Under the pieces are notes generated by a model that searched no databases, was not told where the DNA came from, and was given only the letters and a program-made list of their open reading frames with translations. From positions 124,001 to 188,000 of the forward strand of contig CAVQYJ010000023.1 of assembly GCA_963718145.1 (NCBI GenBank): 64,000 bases of DNA, read 5' to 3'. Position numbers and translations under genes: made by a program. Below are positions 60,719 to 64,000 of the stretch, one piece after another. This stretch comes from UBA7672 sp963718145. Its GTDB lineage: Bacteria > Pseudomonadota > Alphaproteobacteria > Caulobacterales > Hyphomonadaceae. Position 1 is the stretch's first letter; each line of letters begins with the position of its first letter.

Positions 60719-61429
60719 CTAATCCTCAGGGACATATTCGAAGTGTCGGAGATTGCGCTCGTCAAAGAGGTCAGCCGTGATCGTGTGAACCTTCAGGCCG
60801 CGCGGATCGTCGGGGTTTGCGGTGAAGATGCTGCAGACTGGCCCGCCTGTCGGCGTGCGGATTGAGACATGGTACATGTTCGGCGGTTCGCGCCGCGAAC
60901 GACGTGGTTGCTCACTAAGTTGCAAACCTTGTGGTGCCAGTCGACTACTTCCTGCAAGTCTGACTTCTTGAGCGTCTGCCCGGAAGTGATTGATTTGATG
61001 GTGCCTCGGTGCAGGATGACGCCGCACTTATTGTAGAGAGCCGTCAGCCCTTCGCGGGTCAAGACTGGAAGGTTTTCGACCTTCTTGAAGGTTGCGGTTC
61101 CACCGAGTGATCGACAACCACAGCAATAGGAAAGAAATCGGGGTTCAGGTTATCAAGCAGCTTCATAATTCGTTCGGCGTGCCACTCTTTCTTCGCGTCA
61201 CTAGAGGTGGCCGCGTCGAGGTCGCCTTGAAGCGCGAGGCAGCCCAAAGAGATCAGTTCGCAAATTCTGCGGTACTGAAAGTAACAGTACTCGTGTTCAT
61301 AGGGGATGCCAATCTGAGGCCGCCCGTGATGGTTTTACTGACAAGTTCTGCTCTGATGTAGACTTCAGCCATAAGCGCCAGGTGAAGCTCTGCCGCTGCT
61401 CTAGGATCGAAATTGACAGGCGTATTCAT
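60719..61429 (-). pseudogene. Unknown gene with at least three single-base frameshifts
   Basis: Coding sequence jumps through successive frames on the minus strand. The start MNTPVNFDPRAAAELHLALM continues VYIRAELVSKTITGG; after one missing base PQIGIPYEHEYCYFQYRRIC and ELISLGCLALQGDLDAATSS; after another GTATFKKVENLPVLTREGLT ALYNKCG with IKSITSGQTLKKSDLQEVVD; after a third PPNMYHVSIRTPTGGPVCSI and FDERNLRHFEYVPED to the TAG at 60719. Each break is repaired by adding one base in a short G or C run. The restored protein is about 235 residues and not recognised. Either decay or homopolymer under-calling. Confidence 0.6.
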
Positions 61430-61580
61430 GTCCAACCCCTCTAAAGACCCCAAATTCAACGCGGCCCTTCAGAGGGTGCTGAAGGCGCCGCTGACGACCA
61501 ACGCGGACCTCAAGACCGCGCCGAAGGCCAAGGCGAAGCGGGTAAAAACGCCGAAGCCTTGGCCGTGGGCGAAACGCTAG
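61428..61580 (+). CDS. Small basic protein
   Basis: A 50-residue, Lys-rich protein (MSNPSKDPKFNAALQRVLKA, KTAPKAKAKRVKTPKPWPWA) with strong G/C bias at third positions. It may bind nucleic acid. Its ATG overlaps that of the divergent frameshifted gene (shared CATG), and its TAG shares CTAG with the convergent coiled-coil gene. No family recognised. Confidence 0.5.
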   Translation: MSNPSKDPKFNAALQRVLKAPLTTNADLKTAPKAKAKRVKTPKPWPWAKR

Positions 61581-61924
61581 TTTTGCGCCCGCTGCCGCCG
61601 ACGGGTGTCGTAGTTCTTCTTCGCCGTATCCAAAATCACGTATGCCCGCCGCACGACCTCTTGCACTCGTGCCGAGCGCATGCGCTTCGTGTCCGACTTC
61701 ACGCCGGAGAGCAGATTTGACAGGTGCGAAAAGCCATCGCCGCGCTCGACCGCGTCCGCGCCGATCGCGTGCGCAAGAACAAGTGTCAGCGCTGCGCCTT
61801 GAGCTTGTAGCTCTTCGATCTGAAGTCGATAGTTTGATTGCTCGCCTTCGATCCGGGCAATCGTCGATTCCAGAGCCTTCAACGTTCGACGAACTTCTGA
61901 ATGAGTGTCTTCCGAACTGGCCAA
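61577..61924 (-). CDS. Coiled-coil protein of unknown function
   Basis: A 115-residue helical protein. VRRTLKALESTIARIEGEQS NYRLQIEELQAQGAALTLVL forms a likely coiled coil; RMRSARVQEVVRRAYVILDT AKKNYDTRRRQRAQ ends it with a basic tail. No membrane segment. The start could be ATG 61924; GGGAACGACC is upstream. It lies between the small basic protein gene and the transposase, in a part of the window that looks mobile. Not recognised. Confidence 0.55.
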   Translation of the reverse strand: MASSEDTHSEVRRTLKALESTIARIEGEQSNYRLQIEELQAQGAALTLVLAHAIGADAVERGDGFSHLSNLLSGVKSDTKRMRSARVQEVVRRAYVILDTAKKNYDTRRRQRAQN

Positions 61925-62023
61925 GGTCGTTCCCTCCCAAAGTAGGGAGAGTTCACGACGAGTTCCGGTTCAGAGTCGATACCTCGCAAAGCACGCCAGC
62001 GCAGGTAAGCGCGGGCCAATTGC

Positions 62024-63040
62024 TTAGGCGAGCGAGGCTTCACCAATCCGCCGATAGGTCAGGCGCTTGCCGCCGACGTTGGCGAGCAAAGCGTTGTGGC
62101 GGTCGCGGTCATTCCAGCCCAGCGCGGTGCGGCGGTTGAAGCGATAGTCGAACTCGCGGAGGTAGCGGAACAGATGGGCCTCGCCGCAATGCTGGTAGAT
62201 GCCCGTCATGCCGCGCTTGAAGACCGAGAACGTGTTCTCGATGGTGTTGGTGTGGACTTCGCCGCGCACGTATTCCTTGGACGAGTGGTTCACGGTGTCG
62301 TGGTCGGCAAACTCGCGACCCGTGGCGGTGTAGAGGCGGGACTCGTCGGTATAGAGCTTGGATTTGCGTGAAGCATTCTGCACGAGGATGTCGCGGACTT
62401 GGCTCACGGTGGCGATGCGAACATGGAAGGAACGGACGCGCCCGCCACGCTCGACAAGGGCAACCACGGTGCGCTTCTGGGCGCCGCCTGACTTGCCCGA
62501 CTTGGTGACGGGGCGGCCTTCGCGCTTACGGCGGGGCGAGACGTAAGGCACGTCACGCTTGCCGATATAGGTTTCGTCGGCCTCGATGGTCATGCCTTCC
62601 CCGCCCAGCGGGCCGGACGTGGAGTTGTCCTCGCCCATGGCCTCACGGATGCGGTGGAGCATGAACCATGCGGTCTTGTAGGTGACGCCAAGCGTGCGGT
62701 GGATCTGGTGAGCGGAAACGCCTTTCTTGGACGTGGACATGAGGTAGGTCGCGAGCAGCCACTTGTTGAGCGGGATTTTGGAGCGCTCGAAGATGGTCTT
62801 GACGGTCGCGGTGAACTGTTGACGGCAGGCGTTGCACTGGTAGAGACCGCGGCGCTCGACGCCCTCGGGGTTCTTCGCAGACGGGTTCGCACGGGCGCCA
62901 GTGATGGCCTTCACGTGCTCGCTGGTGGCGCCACAGTGGGCGCACACCGGACCTGACGGCCAGCGCTGCGCTTCAAGGTGCTCGCGCGCCTTGTCGGCGT
63001 CGTTGAAAATCGGATGCGTGAGGCTGAATTTCTCGGTCAT
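62024..63040 (-). mobile_element. IS1595-family (ISXO2-like) transposase gene
   Basis: A complete 338-residue transposase. The N-terminal zinc ribbon is VCAHCGATSEHV...YQCNACRQQFTATVKTIFE; then KKGVSAHQIHRTLGVTYKTA with WFMLHRIREAM, an HTH. The DDE catalytic residues of ISXO2-type enzymes are in IEADETYIGK (first Asp), LYTDESRLY (second) and HTNTIENTFSVFKRGM (third, Asn/Glu position). Terminal inverted repeats at the downstream side were not found, so the element boundaries are unknown. It starts 150 bp from a divergent relative. Confidence 0.88.
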
Positions 63041-63071
63041 CGGGCGTCTCCTGGATTCTAGATAGAAAACA

Positions 63072-63153
63072 GGGGCCGCTTTGTCAAGTATATGATTAGG
63101 ATAACTTTCCTATTTCTAGGATGAAAGTCCTAATATTATACTTGACATACCCC
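63072..63153. promoter_or_regulatory. Palindromic divergent promoter/operator region between two transposase genes
   Basis: An 82-bp imperfect palindrome: GGGG..TGTCAAGTATA (63082-63092) at left is mirrored by TATACTTGACA (63137-63147)..CCCC at right. Inside are two palindromes TAGGA-N6-TCCTA (63097-63112 and 63117-63132). Reading outwards on each strand gives TTGACA; the minus-strand one is followed 17 bases later by TATCTA, a good promoter for the left transposase. The arms also look like IS1595-type ends, so this may be overlapping IS ends used as a shared control region. Confidence 0.55.
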
Positions 63154-63193
63154 GTGGAAATTCCTACCTTCCTGACACGTAAGGGAGTTTCCC

Positions 63194-64000
63194 ATGTCCT
63201 ACCTCAACGCCCCCCACCTGCACGACGAACGGGCGGCCTACGCTTTTGTGGAAAAGCGGGTCTGGCCGAACGGTCGCGTCTGCCCGAAATGCGGCGTCGT
63301 GGATCAGTCGAGCCTGATGGGCGGCAAGTCCACGCGCATCGGCCTCTACAAGTGCTACGCCTGCCGCTCGCCCTTCACGGTGAAGATGGGGACCATCTTT
63401 GAAAGCTCGCACGTGGCGCTGCACCTGTGGCTGCAGGCGATCTTCCTGATCGCGTCCAGCAAGAAGGGGATCAGCTCGAACCAGCTTCACCGCACCCTTG
63501 GCGTGACCCTCAAAACGGCGTGGTTCATGGGCCACCGCATTCGCGAGGCGATGCGGTCGGACACGACGGGCGCTGATGGGCGGCCCCAATGGAGATGGTG
63601 GCCAAGTGGTCGAGGCCGACGAAACCTACTACGGCCCGCTGGAGAAGAAGCGGACCCGCACCACCCACGGCGATCTCTACAAGCGTCCGCGCAAAAACAG
63701 CCGCCCAATCGTCTCGCTGGTCGAGCGCGGCGGCCAGGTTCGCTCCTTCCACGTTCCGAGCGCGACCAAGGACGCCGTCTCCAAGATCGTCATGGAGAAC
63801 GTTGCGAAGGAGTCCCGCCTGCACACGGACGAAAGCCGCCTCTACACGGGCGCCTCAGCGGCCTTTGCGTCGCACGAGACCGTCAAGCACACCGCTGGCG
63901 AGTACGCGCGCGGCGACGTGACCACGAACAACGCGGAGGGCTTCTTCTCGGTCTTCAAGCGCGGCATGCGCGGCACCTACCAGCATTGCGCCGAGAAACA
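63194..64000 (+). mobile_element. Second IS1595-family transposase gene, frameshifted and cut by the window edge
   Basis: The ATG at 63194 gives a zinc ribbon (VCPKCGVVDQSSLMGGKS, KCYACRSPFTVKMGTIFE) and KKGISSNQLHRTLGVTLKTA WFMGHRIREAMRSD. Near 63568-63572 the frame breaks; deleting one G of GGG continues GGPNGDGGQVVEADETYYGP, then LHTDESRLYTG and TTNNAEGFFSVFKRGMRGTY QHCAEK to the window end. Both halves carry ISXO2-type motifs, and it is clearly a different member from the divergent gene. It is incomplete at the right. Confidence 0.8.

Noticed and set aside
63072..63153. Stand-alone MITE between the transposases
   Set aside because: The arms carry outward promoters directly serving both genes, so a shared control region or overlapping IS ends explains it better.

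Overview
The window is GC-rich DNA from an alphaproteobacterium, most likely Caulobacterales (Hyphomonadaceae-like). This is inferred from lineage-typical families (DUF2336, DUF1491, DUF4169, DUF6456 beside a stand-alone DnaA-C helix-turn-helix protein, two UrcA proteins), from a gene-transfer-agent (GTA) head cluster and from GANTC sites. No 16S rRNA or tRNA gene was recognised, so genus is not assigned.

0-21 kb: the minus strand carries the head module of an RcGTA/HK97-type particle in canonical order, read right to left: a g1-like small-terminase candidate (20983-20246), large terminase g2 (20355-19053, frameshifted), portal g3 (10244-9150), a holin-like protein (8753-8568), a g3.5-like protein (7720-7499), prohead protease g4 (7281-6769), capsid g5 (3827-2589), adaptor g6 (1068-496) and tail terminator g8 (499-92). 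Such clusters are normally one compact run. Here almost every pair is separated by unrelated genes, mostly on the plus strand and often ending within a few bases of the next GTA stop codon: a VOC protein, an SDR, a secreted protein, an MpaB-like oxygenase, a DUF262 protein, lipoproteins, three small paralogous ORFs, a TadG-like pilus protein, a TIR-TM-WD40 protein and small membrane proteins. Terminators lie just upstream of the capsid and holin-like genes. A 13-base sequence is shared upstream of g1 and g3. A g7 gene is absent.

17-24 kb: twelve copies of a roughly 140-bp hairpin-ended repeat, some with compensatory stem changes, surround a GIY-YIG endonuclease gene and an enoyl-CoA hydratase gene.

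24-60 kb: mostly chromosomal genes: a lipoprotein broken at a poly-C tract, an FMN hydroxy-acid oxidase, PBP1A, a repeat-containing secreted protein with a frameshift, an ABC-F ATPase, HigBA with a visible promoter and operator, DUF2336, a GmrSD-like DUF262/DUF1524 protein, RF3, an unrecognised three-gene membrane operon, GST, acyltransferase, PLP decarboxylase, GFA and Tag-like proteins, an Old Yellow Enzyme remnant, a phosphotransferase pair, a TIR-TM-MORN protein, a histidine kinase, a tandemly repeated LysR-UrcA module, SufE, and the DUF6456/DnaA-C pair.

60.6-64 kb: an accessory end with a multiply frameshifted gene, small ORFs and two divergent IS1595-type transposase genes around a palindromic control region. 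Several frameshifts are single-base homopolymer contractions, so sequencing or assembly error must be excluded before calling these genes dead.
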